A stretch of 64,000 nt of DNA, from the NCBI RefSeq assembly GCF_047123305.1, contig NZ_CP138918.1:1922001-1986000 (forward strand), given 5' to 3'. The translations under genes were made by a program, and so were the position numbers. Under the pieces are notes generated by a model that worked only from the letters and a program-made list of their open reading frames with translations, made no database searches and was not told the origin of the DNA. The number at the start of each line of letters is the position of its first letter. The stretch's first letter is position 1. Of the stretch, positions 45,238 through 53,300 are shown one piece after another. This DNA is from Thalassobius sp047123305. GTDB taxonomy: Bacteria > Pseudomonadota > Alphaproteobacteria > Rhodobacterales > Rhodobacteraceae.

Positions 45238-48200
45238 TCAATGGAAATCGCGACTGGGAAACAGCCGTTTCGCCTGTTCGCGTGGGTGCCTGGCCCCAGA
45301 GCGTGGCGGTTTGCCTGCGCTGCGGCGCGGGGGGCGTGGCGCGTCGTCCGCCTGTGGCAGCGTTTCGCCAATGTCGGGCGCCAGCGGGTGGCCAAGGGCG
45401 GTCAGCCGGTGCGATTCATCGCTGATGTGATGGGCAATGAGATGGGTCACAATGCCTTCGCGCTGCAAATGCCCGCTGACCCGCAGCAACCGCCCGCCCA
45501 TGACAACGGCGCGAAACTGTTCATACATCTTGGGCCAGACAATCACATTGCTGACCCCGGTTTCATCCTCCAACGTCAGGAAAATCACCCCCGAGGCGGT
45601 GCCGGGCCGTTGCCGCGTGATGACCAGCCCGCAGACTGTGCAATTGCCCAGAGGCGCGCGGTGCAGATCGGAATGCAGCGTCAGATCGGGCATGTCGGGG
45701 CGGATCAGCTCCATCGGGTGGGCCTTGAGGCTGAGGCGGGTGGTGACGTAATCCTCCACCACTTCTTCGCCCAGATGCATCTGCGGCAGCTCCACATGCG
45801 GCTCGACAATGCCTTCGCCATCCAGGGGATCGTTGAACAGCGGCAGCGGCGCGGGGGAGCGGATGGTTTTCACCTGCCACAGCGCATCGCGGCGGTTAAG
45901 GCCCATGCCAGAAAACCCGTCCGCCTCGGCCAGCCTTTCCAATGTGGCAGGTTTGATCCCCGCCCGTAGCCAGAGGCTTTCGGGGTCGGGGTAGCCATTG
46001 CCACGGGCGGCAACGATCCAGCCGGCGTCTTCTTCCTTCAGGCCCTTGATCTGGCGAAATCCCAACCGCAGGGCCAGGCTGCCATCGGGGCGGCGCTCCA
46101 GCGTGTTGTTCCAGTCGGAATGGTTCACACAGATCGGCCGCAGTTCAATCTGATGCTCCCGCGCATCGCGTACGATCTGGGCCGGGGCGTAAAACCCCAT
46201 CGGCTGGGAATTCAGCAGGGCGCAGGCAAAGACCGCCGGGTGATGTCGCTTCAGCCAGGCCGAGACATAGGCCAGCATGGCAAAGGCGGCGGCGTGGCTT
46301 TCGGGGAAACCGTATTCGCCAAATCCTTCGATCTGGCCGAAACACTGCAGGGCAAAGGCTTCGTCATAGCCGCGGTCCAGCATGCCGTTTACAAAACGGT
46401 CGCGGAAGGTGCCGATGGTGCCCATCCGCCGGAAGGTGGCCAGTGACCGGCGCAACCGGTCGGCCTCTTCGGCGGTGAAGCCTGCCGCCACCACGGCAAT
46501 CTGCATCGCCTGTTCCTGAAACAGCGGCACACCAAGGGTTTTGCCCAGAACCTCGCGCAGCGCCTCAGACGGGAAGCTGACTTTTTCGCGGCCCTGACGG
46601 CGGTTGATATAGGGGTGGACCATATCGCCCTGTATTGGGCCGGGGCGCACAATCGCCACCTCGATCACCAGATCATAGAAGGTGCGCGGCCGCATCCGGG
46701 GCAGGAAGTTCATCTGCGCCCGGCTTTCGACCTGAAACACCCCGATGGCATCGGCAATGCACAGCATGTCATAGGTTGCCGGATCTTCCTGCGGCACCGA
46801 GGCGATGGAGAGCTGCTGGCCCTCATGTTCGTGCAGCAGGTCAAAGCTTTTGCGGATACAGGTCAGCATGCCCAGGCTGAGAACGTCGATTTTCAGGATC
46901 CCCAGCGCGTCGATGTCATCCTTGTCCCATTCGATGCAGGTGCGGTCGTCCATCGCCGCGTTTTCGATCGGGCACAGCTCATCCAGCCGGCCCCGGGTGA
47001 TGATAAAACCGCCGACATGCTGGCTGAGGTGGCGGGGAAAGCCGATGACCTCCCCAATCAGCCGCACGGTCTGGCGCAGGCGCAGGTCCTGCAGATCCAG
47101 CCCCAGCTCCTGCATCCGGTCCGGATCCGGCCCCTTGCCGGACATGCCCCAGATCTGGCTGGACAGGCCAGCGGTCACGTCCTGGCTGAGCCCCATGACC
47201 TTGCCCACCTCACGGATCGCCGCGCGGGACCGGAAATGGATCACCGTGGCACAGAGGCCCGCCCGTTCGCGGCCGTATTTTTCATAGATGTGCTGGATCA
47301 CCTCCTCGCGCCGTTCATGTTCGAAATCGACGTCAATATCCGGCGGTTCCCCGCGGTGTTCCGAGATGAAACGCTCAAACACCATCGTGATCGTATCCGG
47401 CCCCACATCGGTGATCCCCAGCGCGTAACACAGGACCGAGTTCGCCGCCGAACCGCGCCCCTGACAAAGGATATCAAGGCTGCGGGCATAGGCGACGATA
47501 TCGTGCACGGTCAGGAAATAGGCGGCAAAGCCCAGCTTGCCGACCATGCGCAGCTCTTTGTCTTTCAGCGCGGTGACATGATCTGGCACACCCGTGGGGT
47601 AACGCCGTTGCAGGCCTTCCGTGGCCAGCCGCGCCAACCGGTCCTGCGGTGCTTCGCCACTGTCGCTGACCTCATCGGGGTAGCTGTAGGACAGTTCGCT
47701 CAGATCAAAGGTGCAGCGGTTGGCAATTTCCACCGCGCGGCGGATGGCGGCGGGGTGACGGCGGTAGAGGCGGGCCATATCGGCGGCGCCTTTCAGGCGG
47801 TGTTCGGCGTTGGGCAGGGCGCGGGTGCCGATCTCATCAATGGTGATATGGTCGCGCATGCAGGTCAGCACATCAGCCAGCTGCCGCCGCGACCCGTGGT
47901 GCATCAGCACATCGCCCACCGCCACCATCGGTGTGGCGCAGTGGTGGGCCAGACGGGCGCAGCGGTCAAACCACATCTGATCGCTGCCATCATAGCGTGG
48001 GGCTGCGCCCAGATAGACATGGCCGGGAAACTGCCGCGCCATCCGTTTCAGCGGGCGACTGGCCTGCGCAAGCGGCTGGTCCTTGGGCGGCAGGGCAATG
48101 AAGATCATGTCTTCGCCCGCCGCCAGCACATCCTCCAGATCGAGATGGCAGTCGCCTTTCTCTGCCCGCCGTTTGCCCAGTGTCAGCAGCCGTGACAGGC

Positions 48201-48660
48201 GGCCATAGGCGGGCAGGCTGCGGGGCAGGGCGATCCAGTCAAGGATGCAGTTGCGCAGCACCAGACGGCTGCCGACAATCAGACGCGGCAGGGCGGGGCT
48301 GCCGGGATGTTCCGGGACTGGGATCGGATTGCGCGGGCCAATTTCCTGGCGCGAACATTGATCCACCCGATGTTCCGAGCGGATCTGGATCGCCTCTTCT
48401 TGCTGTTTCTCTTCCTGCGCCCGTTTCAACTCCTTCAGCGCTGACCAGGCCCGCACCACACCGGCCAGCGAGTTGCGGTCGGTGATGGCTATCGCCTCCA
48501 GCCCCAGTTCGGCGGCGCGGGTGACCAGTTCCTCGGGGTGGGAGGCGCCGGTGAGGAAGGTGAAGTTCGAAGTCACCGCCAGTTCCGCATAGGGCGGCAC
48601 CGGCAGGGCGCGGGTGGTCTGGCGGTCTGCTGTCTTTGCGGCGGCGGCAGGGGCGGTCAT
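45238..48660 (-). CDS. dnaE2: Error-prone DNA polymerase DnaE2
   Basis: This 1,140-residue C-family polymerase (ImuC) does mutagenic translesion synthesis after DNA damage. The N-terminal PHP domain (AELAVTSNFTFLTGASHPEELV) is followed by the polymerase core with PDIDVDFEHERREEV and GRGSAANSVLCYALGIT, then helix-hairpin-helix and OB-fold parts (CGLVITRQRPGTASGVIFLTLEDETG near residue 1020). ATG 48660 overlaps the imuB stop by 4 bases and is preferred over the longer frame to 48714. Confidence 0.95.
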   Translation of the reverse strand: MTAPAAAAKTADRQTTRALPVPPYAELAVTSNFTFLTGASHPEELVTRAAELGLEAIAITDRNSLAGVVRAWSALKELKRAQEEKQQEEAIQIRSEHRVDQCSRQEIGPRNPIPVPEHPGSPALPRLIVGSRLVLRNCILDWIALPRSLPAYGRLSRLLTLGKRRAEKGDCHLDLEDVLAAGEDMIFIALPPKDQPLAQASRPLKRMARQFPGHVYLGAAPRYDGSDQMWFDRCARLAHHCATPMVAVGDVLMHHGSRRQLADVLTCMRDHITIDEIGTRALPNAEHRLKGAADMARLYRRHPAAIRRAVEIANRCTFDLSELSYSYPDEVSDSGEAPQDRLARLATEGLQRRYPTGVPDHVTALKDKELRMVGKLGFAAYFLTVHDIVAYARSLDILCQGRGSAANSVLCYALGITDVGPDTITMVFERFISEHRGEPPDIDVDFEHERREEVIQHIYEKYGRERAGLCATVIHFRSRAAIREVGKVMGLSQDVTAGLSSQIWGMSGKGPDPDRMQELGLDLQDLRLRQTVRLIGEVIGFPRHLSQHVGGFIITRGRLDELCPIENAAMDDRTCIEWDKDDIDALGILKIDVLSLGMLTCIRKSFDLLHEHEGQQLSIASVPQEDPATYDMLCIADAIGVFQVESRAQMNFLPRMRPRTFYDLVIEVAIVRPGPIQGDMVHPYINRRQGREKVSFPSEALREVLGKTLGVPLFQEQAMQIAVVAAGFTAEEADRLRRSLATFRRMGTIGTFRDRFVNGMLDRGYDEAFALQCFGQIEGFGEYGFPESHAAAFAMLAYVSAWLKRHHPAVFACALLNSQPMGFYAPAQIVRDAREHQIELRPICVNHSDWNNTLERRPDGSLALRLGFRQIKGLKEEDAGWIVAARGNGYPDPESLWLRAGIKPATLERLAEADGFSGMGLNRRDALWQVKTIRSPAPLPLFNDPLDGEGIVEPHVELPQMHLGEEVVEDYVTTRLSLKAHPMELIRPDMPDLTLHSDLHRAPLGNCTVCGLVITRQRPGTASGVIFLTLEDETGVSNVIVWPKMYEQFRAVVMGGRLLRVSGHLQREGIVTHLIAHHISDESHRLTALGHPLAPDIGETLPQADDAPRPPRRSAGKPPRSGARHPREQAKRLFPSRDFH

Positions 48661-50168
48661 GCGAACTCCCCCTGGACAAACCAGCCGGGGTTTTGGGGCG
48701 TATGGTACAGCCACAACCGGCGGCCCTGTCGGGTTTCCACCCGCCAGTAATCGCGCACGCCGCTTTGCCAGTCCTCAGACGGCAGCCACCATTCCGGCGT
48801 CAGCCGTTCCGGGCCTTCAACGTGGCCCCGTTCCAGCCGCATCCCGCGCCAGCGGAACTGGCGCGGCGGTTCGCGGCCCGGGCCCACGGCCTGACCGCCA
48901 ATCGGCTCTGGTGCAAACAGCCGCAGGGGGCGCGGTGGCAGGGCGGTGGGACGGGGCCATTTCTCGACCGGCTCACTAAAGGCGGCGGCAGCCAGAATAT
49001 GGGCGCGTTCAGGGATATGGCTGTCGGCGGGCAGGAAACGCTGCACGTTTTCCAGCCCAATCCGGGTGCCCAGCTTGGTGATCAGACTGGCCACCCCTTC
49101 CTCTTCGCTCTGGCGGATGGCGCTTTGGATCTGGGCGGGCGGCAGCGCCTCGATCCGTGGGGCGCCAAGGCGCAGCTGGTCAATGCCATAGCCGGCCTCG
49201 ACCGCATCAACGCCGCGTTCAAACAGCGGCAGGATCACGGCGGGGTCGTTCATCGCGCGGGCCAGCCGCAGCTCAACCTGCTGGCTGGCCTGATCCACCC
49301 GCCGCAGGGTCAACTGCAACACCCGCGCGCCCATATCCTGCGCGCGCAGCCGCCCGCACAGCCCCTCCAGCAGCCGTGCCAGCCCCGCCATCACATCGGC
49401 GCTGAGGCCAATGGGTTCGGGCAGGGTCAGCCGCACGCCGTAGCGTGGCGGGTCCGGCAGCGGGGTCAGCGGTTCGCCCTGCACCCCAAGCGCCTGGTCC
49501 AGCCGCATCAGCACCCCGTTGCCAAAACGGCGGCTGAGCGGTGCACGCGGCGTGTCGTGCAGGTCGCCGACGGTGCGCAGCCCCAGCCGTTCCAGTGCCA
49601 CGCAGGTCGGCCCGTCCAATCGCAGCGCCGCCACCGGCAATGGTCGCAGGGTGGGCAGGGGATCGCCGGGCGCGGCCACCCCTTCGTCAAAATGTGCCAG
49701 CGCCCAGGCGGCGCCACGGCTGTCGGCCAGCCCGATCCGGGCCGCAATACCCGCACGGGTCAGCCGCATGCGCATATCGGCCAGCATCTCACTTTCGCCG
49801 CCAAACAGATGGGTGGAGCCGCTGACATCCAGCACCAGCCCATCGCGCCCCTCCACCCCGACCCAGGGGCAGTAGCGCCCCGCCCAACGGGCCAGCGCGC
49901 GTAGGAACTGCTGGTCCAGCTCGGGTGTGGCGGGGCGGGTGATCAGATCGGGACGCAGAGCGCGGGCATCAGACAGGGTCATGCCCTGCATCAGCCCCAG
50001 ATGCTGGGCCTGCCCGCTGAGACAATAGAGCCGTTCTGTGTTGCTTTCGCGTAAGGTCAGGGCAAAGGGCGGCTCAGCCGTGGATTGGGCGCACTCCAGC
50101 GGGTGCTGGCGTAGCGCGCGATCGCTCGCCAGTCTCGGAAACCACAATGACACGGTGCGCCGCTGCAT
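48657..50168 (-). CDS. imuB: ImuB, inactive Y-family polymerase homologue
   Basis: This 503-residue protein has the Y-family fold, but the N-terminal strand reads RTVSLWFPRLASDRAL where active polymerases have the catalytic Asp (DMDAFFA), so it lacks catalysis. In known systems it bridges the beta clamp, ImuA and DnaE2. A perfect LexA-type box lies 27 bases before its ATG, inside the upstream gene. Confidence 0.9.
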   Translation of the reverse strand: MQRRTVSLWFPRLASDRALRQHPLECAQSTAEPPFALTLRESNTERLYCLSGQAQHLGLMQGMTLSDARALRPDLITRPATPELDQQFLRALARWAGRYCPWVGVEGRDGLVLDVSGSTHLFGGESEMLADMRMRLTRAGIAARIGLADSRGAAWALAHFDEGVAAPGDPLPTLRPLPVAALRLDGPTCVALERLGLRTVGDLHDTPRAPLSRRFGNGVLMRLDQALGVQGEPLTPLPDPPRYGVRLTLPEPIGLSADVMAGLARLLEGLCGRLRAQDMGARVLQLTLRRVDQASQQVELRLARAMNDPAVILPLFERGVDAVEAGYGIDQLRLGAPRIEALPPAQIQSAIRQSEEEGVASLITKLGTRIGLENVQRFLPADSHIPERAHILAAAAFSEPVEKWPRPTALPPRPLRLFAPEPIGGQAVGPGREPPRQFRWRGMRLERGHVEGPERLTPEWWLPSEDWQSGVRDYWRVETRQGRRLWLYHTPQNPGWFVQGEFA

Positions 50169-50721
50169 CCCAATCCGTTACCCAACTTGCTAATGTTCCT
50201 GATTTGTTCTTGATAATATCCCACCGTTGCCGAGTCGAGTCGAGTCCCGCATTTGGCTCTTTTTGCGGACGGTCAGCCTGGGGCTGTCCACGTGGGGCCA
50301 GAGGGGTGCAATGCCAGCGGGTTTCGGCGGCGTTGCTGCCCATGCCTTCGGGCATCAGAATCAAGCCGGTGGCGCGGCCCGCCTCTGCTGCCAGTTGCAA
50401 CCGCCGCCCGTGGGTCAGGCTAAGTGGTTCATAAATTTCGCAAATCACCAGCCCCATCGCGCCTGAACGCAGCGCCTCTTCGGCGGCGGCTAGCAGATCT
50501 ACCTGCGCCTTGGCCTTGGCCAAGAGGAGGCGGGTTGGGTCGCAGTATTGGGCCAGCCCAACCGGATTGAGCTGCTCCGGCGCCCAGTCCGGCGCAATCC
50601 ACAGCGTCGGTTTTGCACTTTGGTTACAGCAGCTTGCCGCAAAATACGTCGCGCCGGGGCCGCAAACCTCATGGGCGCGGCCTCGCTTCAGCGGGTAGAC
50701 GGCAGTGAAATCGGCAGACAT
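50074..50721 (-). CDS. imuA: ImuA, SOS mutagenesis accessory protein
   Basis: This 215-residue RecA-like-fold protein of the imuA-imuB-dnaE2 cassette has RGRAHEVCGPGA near residue 13, GLVICEIYEPLSLTHGRRLQLAAEAG near residue 90, and a C-terminus WDIIKNKSGTLASWVTDWDAAAHR that matches the usual ImuA ending. It runs 95 bases into imuB in another frame, longer than the usual junction. Start 50721 has AGGAAA about 6 bases upstream; a near-consensus LexA box lies just before it. Confidence 0.85.
   Translation of the reverse strand: MSADFTAVYPLKRGRAHEVCGPGATYFAASCCNQSAKPTLWIAPDWAPEQLNPVGLAQYCDPTRLLLAKAKAQVDLLAAAEEALRSGAMGLVICEIYEPLSLTHGRRLQLAAEAGRATGLILMPEGMGSNAAETRWHCTPLAPRGQPQADRPQKEPNAGLDSTRQRWDIIKNKSGTLASWVTDWDAAAHRVIVVSETGERSRATPAPAGVRPIHG
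50195..50209. promoter_or_regulatory. Perfect LexA/SOS box (GTTC-N7-GTTC)
   Basis: GTTCCTGATTTGTTC matches the alphaproteobacterial LexA direct repeat exactly. It lies within the 3' part of imuA, 27 bases upstream of the imuB start, so imuB-dnaE2 may have their own damage-inducible promoter. Confidence 0.75.
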
Positions 50722-50723
50722 GT

Positions 50724-50738
50724 GTTTCCTGTTTGTTC
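50724..50738. promoter_or_regulatory. Near-consensus LexA box at imuA
   Basis: GTTTCCTGTTTGTTC has one mismatch to GTTC-N7-GTTC. It overlaps the imuA ribosome binding region, 3 bases before the ATG. Confidence 0.5.
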
Positions 50739-50810
50739 TTTTCTTAAGGATGGCTGAGTCGCGGCAAAATTCAAGAGGGGCAAAAGGCGGTAAGCGGTGC
50801 GCTGCGCGGA

Positions 50811-51374
50811 TCAGAGCCGGGCCAGAAAATCCTCGGCCGCAGTTTGGAAAGCTGTGTTGATCTGCCTCGCATCGGGCGTTTGCTGCAGGCAAAGCAGGGT
50901 GCCGGTGCCCTCGACCAAAGCCAGAAATTGCTGCGCAGACCGGGCTGCCTGCGTGGCGGTGATCTGTGGTTTCTCGGCCAGAATTTTCTGCGACAAAGCC
51001 TGTTGCACGGCCAAATTGCGCGCCAGGATCGGCTGGGTGTCATGGCGCAGCTGATCCCAGAGGAAGGCTTGAAACGCGGGCAGGGGAATCTGATGGTCAC
51101 AGAGCCGGATCAAGGCCTGTGCGTAGCTGTCCGCGGTGGCCTGCACCATGTCAGACAGTGTGGCGGCGGGTCTGTCCGGATCGGGCAGAAAATCGGTGAA
51201 GAAATGGTCCAGACAGGCCTGCAGCAGCGCCTCTTTGCGTGGGAAATAGTGGTGGAACGCCCCTTTGGAAACCTGCGCCGCACGGGCGAGATCCATCATG
51301 CTGGTTTTGTCATAGCCCTTGGTCAGAAACAGACGCAGGGCAACGACAATCAGATCATCTCGGTTGGTTTTCAT
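50811..51374 (-). CDS. TetR-family transcriptional regulator
   Basis: This 187-residue protein has the N-terminal TetR helix-turn-helix (LFLTKGYDKTSMMDLARAAQVSKGAFHHYFPRKEAL split over residues 15-50) and an all-helical ligand domain. It follows the membrane protein gene after 14 bases on the same strand and probably regulates it. The ligand is unknown. Confidence 0.9.
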   Translation of the reverse strand: MKTNRDDLIVVALRLFLTKGYDKTSMMDLARAAQVSKGAFHHYFPRKEALLQACLDHFFTDFLPDPDRPAATLSDMVQATADSYAQALIRLCDHQIPLPAFQAFLWDQLRHDTQPILARNLAVQQALSQKILAEKPQITATQAARSAQQFLALVEGTGTLLCLQQTPDARQINTAFQTAAEDFLARL

Positions 51375-51388
51375 GGGGCGGGTTTCAT

Positions 51389-51934
51389 TCAGATTCGATG
51401 GGTGACGGCAAAGCTATAGCTGACTTTCAGCAGAAACATCAGGCCTACAAGTTGGCTGAAGGGATCCAGCTGCAAAACGGGAATTATCAGGAGACCAAGG
51501 CAGATTACCGTCCCGCCCAACAGAGGCTGCAGCGGGTTGCGGTGCAGTAGGTTCACCAGGCTGGCCGTCAAAATGGTGTAGACCCAAATCGCCCAATAGG
51601 CCGCCATCGGGGCCGCCAGCAGCGCGCCGATGGCAGGCAGGTGAAAGTGCAGGGCAATAAAGCCCCAGCGATGGCGCGGACGCTCTGCGTAGTATTTGTT
51701 CGTGCCGGGGGTGAAGTTGGCGGCAGCCCCGGCTGCGATATCAAGGAAAAGCACAAGGGCGAGGGCCTGCCGCCAGAACGCCAGCCCTTCCGGCGTGGGC
51801 GACAGAAGAAACCAAGACAGGGCGGCGATCAGAACAGTCAGGGCAACAGCGGTCAGCGAGGCCAGGCTTTGCTGTTCACCAAGGGCTTCGTGCAGTGGTT
51901 TCGGGATGGGGAAGGGGTGTTGCAACTGAGGCAT
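51389..51934 (-). CDS. Multi-pass membrane protein of unknown function
   Basis: This 181-residue hydrophobic protein has about five membrane segments (ALTVLIAALSWFLL, LALVLFLDIAAGAAANF, FHLPAIGALLAAPMAAYWAI, a segment near 135, and a last one near 160). A short basic loop (ERPRHRWGF) lies near residue 85. I do not recognise the family. It shares an operon with a TetR-type repressor, which often marks efflux or membrane-stress genes, but there is no transporter signature. Confidence 0.75.
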   Translation of the reverse strand: MPQLQHPFPIPKPLHEALGEQQSLASLTAVALTVLIAALSWFLLSPTPEGLAFWRQALALVLFLDIAAGAAANFTPGTNKYYAERPRHRWGFIALHFHLPAIGALLAAPMAAYWAIWVYTILTASLVNLLHRNPLQPLLGGTVICLGLLIIPVLQLDPFSQLVGLMFLLKVSYSFAVTHRI

Positions 51935-52029
51935 TATCGGGTCTCCAAAAAAAACCGGACGGTAGGTATGTTTTGGGACTCAAATAAGGTTGCCAATGTC
52001 AGCAGTCAACAAACTTGTGCCAGAACGGG

Positions 52030-52812
52030 CTATTTCCAGCTGAGGGTCAGCCCGCGGGTGATCCAGCGTTGGGTGACCAGCATCACCGCCAGGGGCGGCA
52101 GCATGGCCAGCATCGCAAAGGCCAGGCCGGTGGGCGATCCCGTGCCCACACGTTCGATGCCGCGCACAAGGGTGTAGTGTTCTTCGCTGGTGGTGGCGAC
52201 CATCAGCGGCCAAAGGTATTGGTTCCAGCCTAGCACGAAGAGAATGGTAAACAGCGCCGCAATCATCGGCAGCGACACCGGCAGCAGGATGTCGCGTAAG
52301 AAGCGGAGCGGCCCGGCCCCATCCAGCCGTGCGGCCTCCATTAACTCGGCCGGAATCTGGCTGAGGCTCTGGCGGAAGATCAGCACGCCAAGCCCCGAGG
52401 CCACCACCGGCAGGATCATTCCGGCATAGGAATTCACCAGCCCCAATTGGCTGGTCACCAGAAAGGTCGGCAGGATCCGGGTCTCGATCGGGAAAAACAG
52501 GGGCAACAGGATCAGGCCAAAAATCACCTCGCGGAAGCGCAGGTTGAAACAGACCAGCGCAAAGGCGGCGAGGATTGAAACCAGAGTTTTCAGCGCCGCA
52601 ATGCCGCCCGCCACAAGGAAGGAGTTCAGCATCATATCGGAGGCATTGACGCCATTTCCAAACAGATCAGGGGTCAGCAGGATCTGTTTATAGGCGCGAA
52701 ACGGATCGCCGCCTGCCGTGATGGATCCGAGCAACACCAGCGCCACCGGTGCCAGCATGAACAGGCAGCCAAGGATCAGGATCAAATGGTCGGTGAAGCG
52801 GTTTGAAGGCAT
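52030..52812 (-). CDS. Sugar-type ABC transporter permease (UgpE/MalG-like), orphan
   Basis: This 260-residue inner-membrane permease has six predicted segments and the EAA coupling loop (LMEAARLDGAGPLRFLRDILLPVSLP) near residue 160, ending RGLTLSWK as in UgpE-like proteins. Such importers need a second permease, a binding protein and an ATPase, and none adjoins it. It may be a leftover of a lost operon or may pair with subunits encoded elsewhere. The upstream 113 bases hold nothing recognisable. Confidence 0.85.
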   Translation of the reverse strand: MPSNRFTDHLILILGCLFMLAPVALVLLGSITAGGDPFRAYKQILLTPDLFGNGVNASDMMLNSFLVAGGIAALKTLVSILAAFALVCFNLRFREVIFGLILLPLFFPIETRILPTFLVTSQLGLVNSYAGMILPVVASGLGVLIFRQSLSQIPAELMEAARLDGAGPLRFLRDILLPVSLPMIAALFTILFVLGWNQYLWPLMVATTSEEHYTLVRGIERVGTGSPTGLAFAMLAMLPPLAVMLVTQRWITRGLTLSWK

Positions 52813-52925
52813 GGTCGGTCCGTCAGGCCCAAAGAGGCAATGCGCGCAGAGAAACGGCTTCCCCTCAGGATTGCAATGGCCGAATGGCGCAAAGTGGCAG
52901 GATGCCGGAAAACTACGGGATGGAG

Positions 52926-53300
52926 TCAGTCCTCGCGGGCGTAGTCATCCTCCAGCCGGACAATATCCTCTTCCGCCAGATGATCACCGAATTGAACCTC
53001 GACGAAGACCAATGGGATGGTGCCGTCATTGGCGATCCGGTGTTTGGTCTCACGCGGGACGTAAATGTGACTGCCCCGTTCAACACGGATCTGGTCACCG
53101 CCAATCGTGACCTCGCCACGGCCGGCCACAACCACCCAATGTTCAGACCGGTGGTGGTGATATTGCAGCGACAGGCGGGCACCGGGATCCACTTCGATGT
53201 GTTTGAGCGTGTAGTCTGCACTGGCCTCAACAACCTTCCACTGGCCCCAGGGGCGGCGTTCGGATTGATGAGTTTCATAAGAGGTGGCGGTGTCGGTCAC
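52926..53300 (-). CDS. Cupin protein, mannose-6-phosphate isomerase type II-like
   Basis: This 124-residue single-domain cupin has motif 1 (GARLSLQYHHHRSEHWVVVAGRGEV, His residues and Glu spaced for a metal) and motif 2 (GSHIYVPRETKHRIAN). It resembles the isolated C-terminal domain of type II phosphomannose isomerases (starting RPWGQWKVVE). Its ATG overlaps the histidine kinase stop by 4 bases, so it is co-translated with a two-component system. Sugar-phosphate isomerisation is plausible but unproven. Confidence 0.85.
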   Translation of the reverse strand: MTDTATSYETHQSERRPWGQWKVVEASADYTLKHIEVDPGARLSLQYHHHRSEHWVVVAGRGEVTIGGDQIRVERGSHIYVPRETKHRIANDGTIPLVFVEVQFGDHLAEEDIVRLEDDYARED

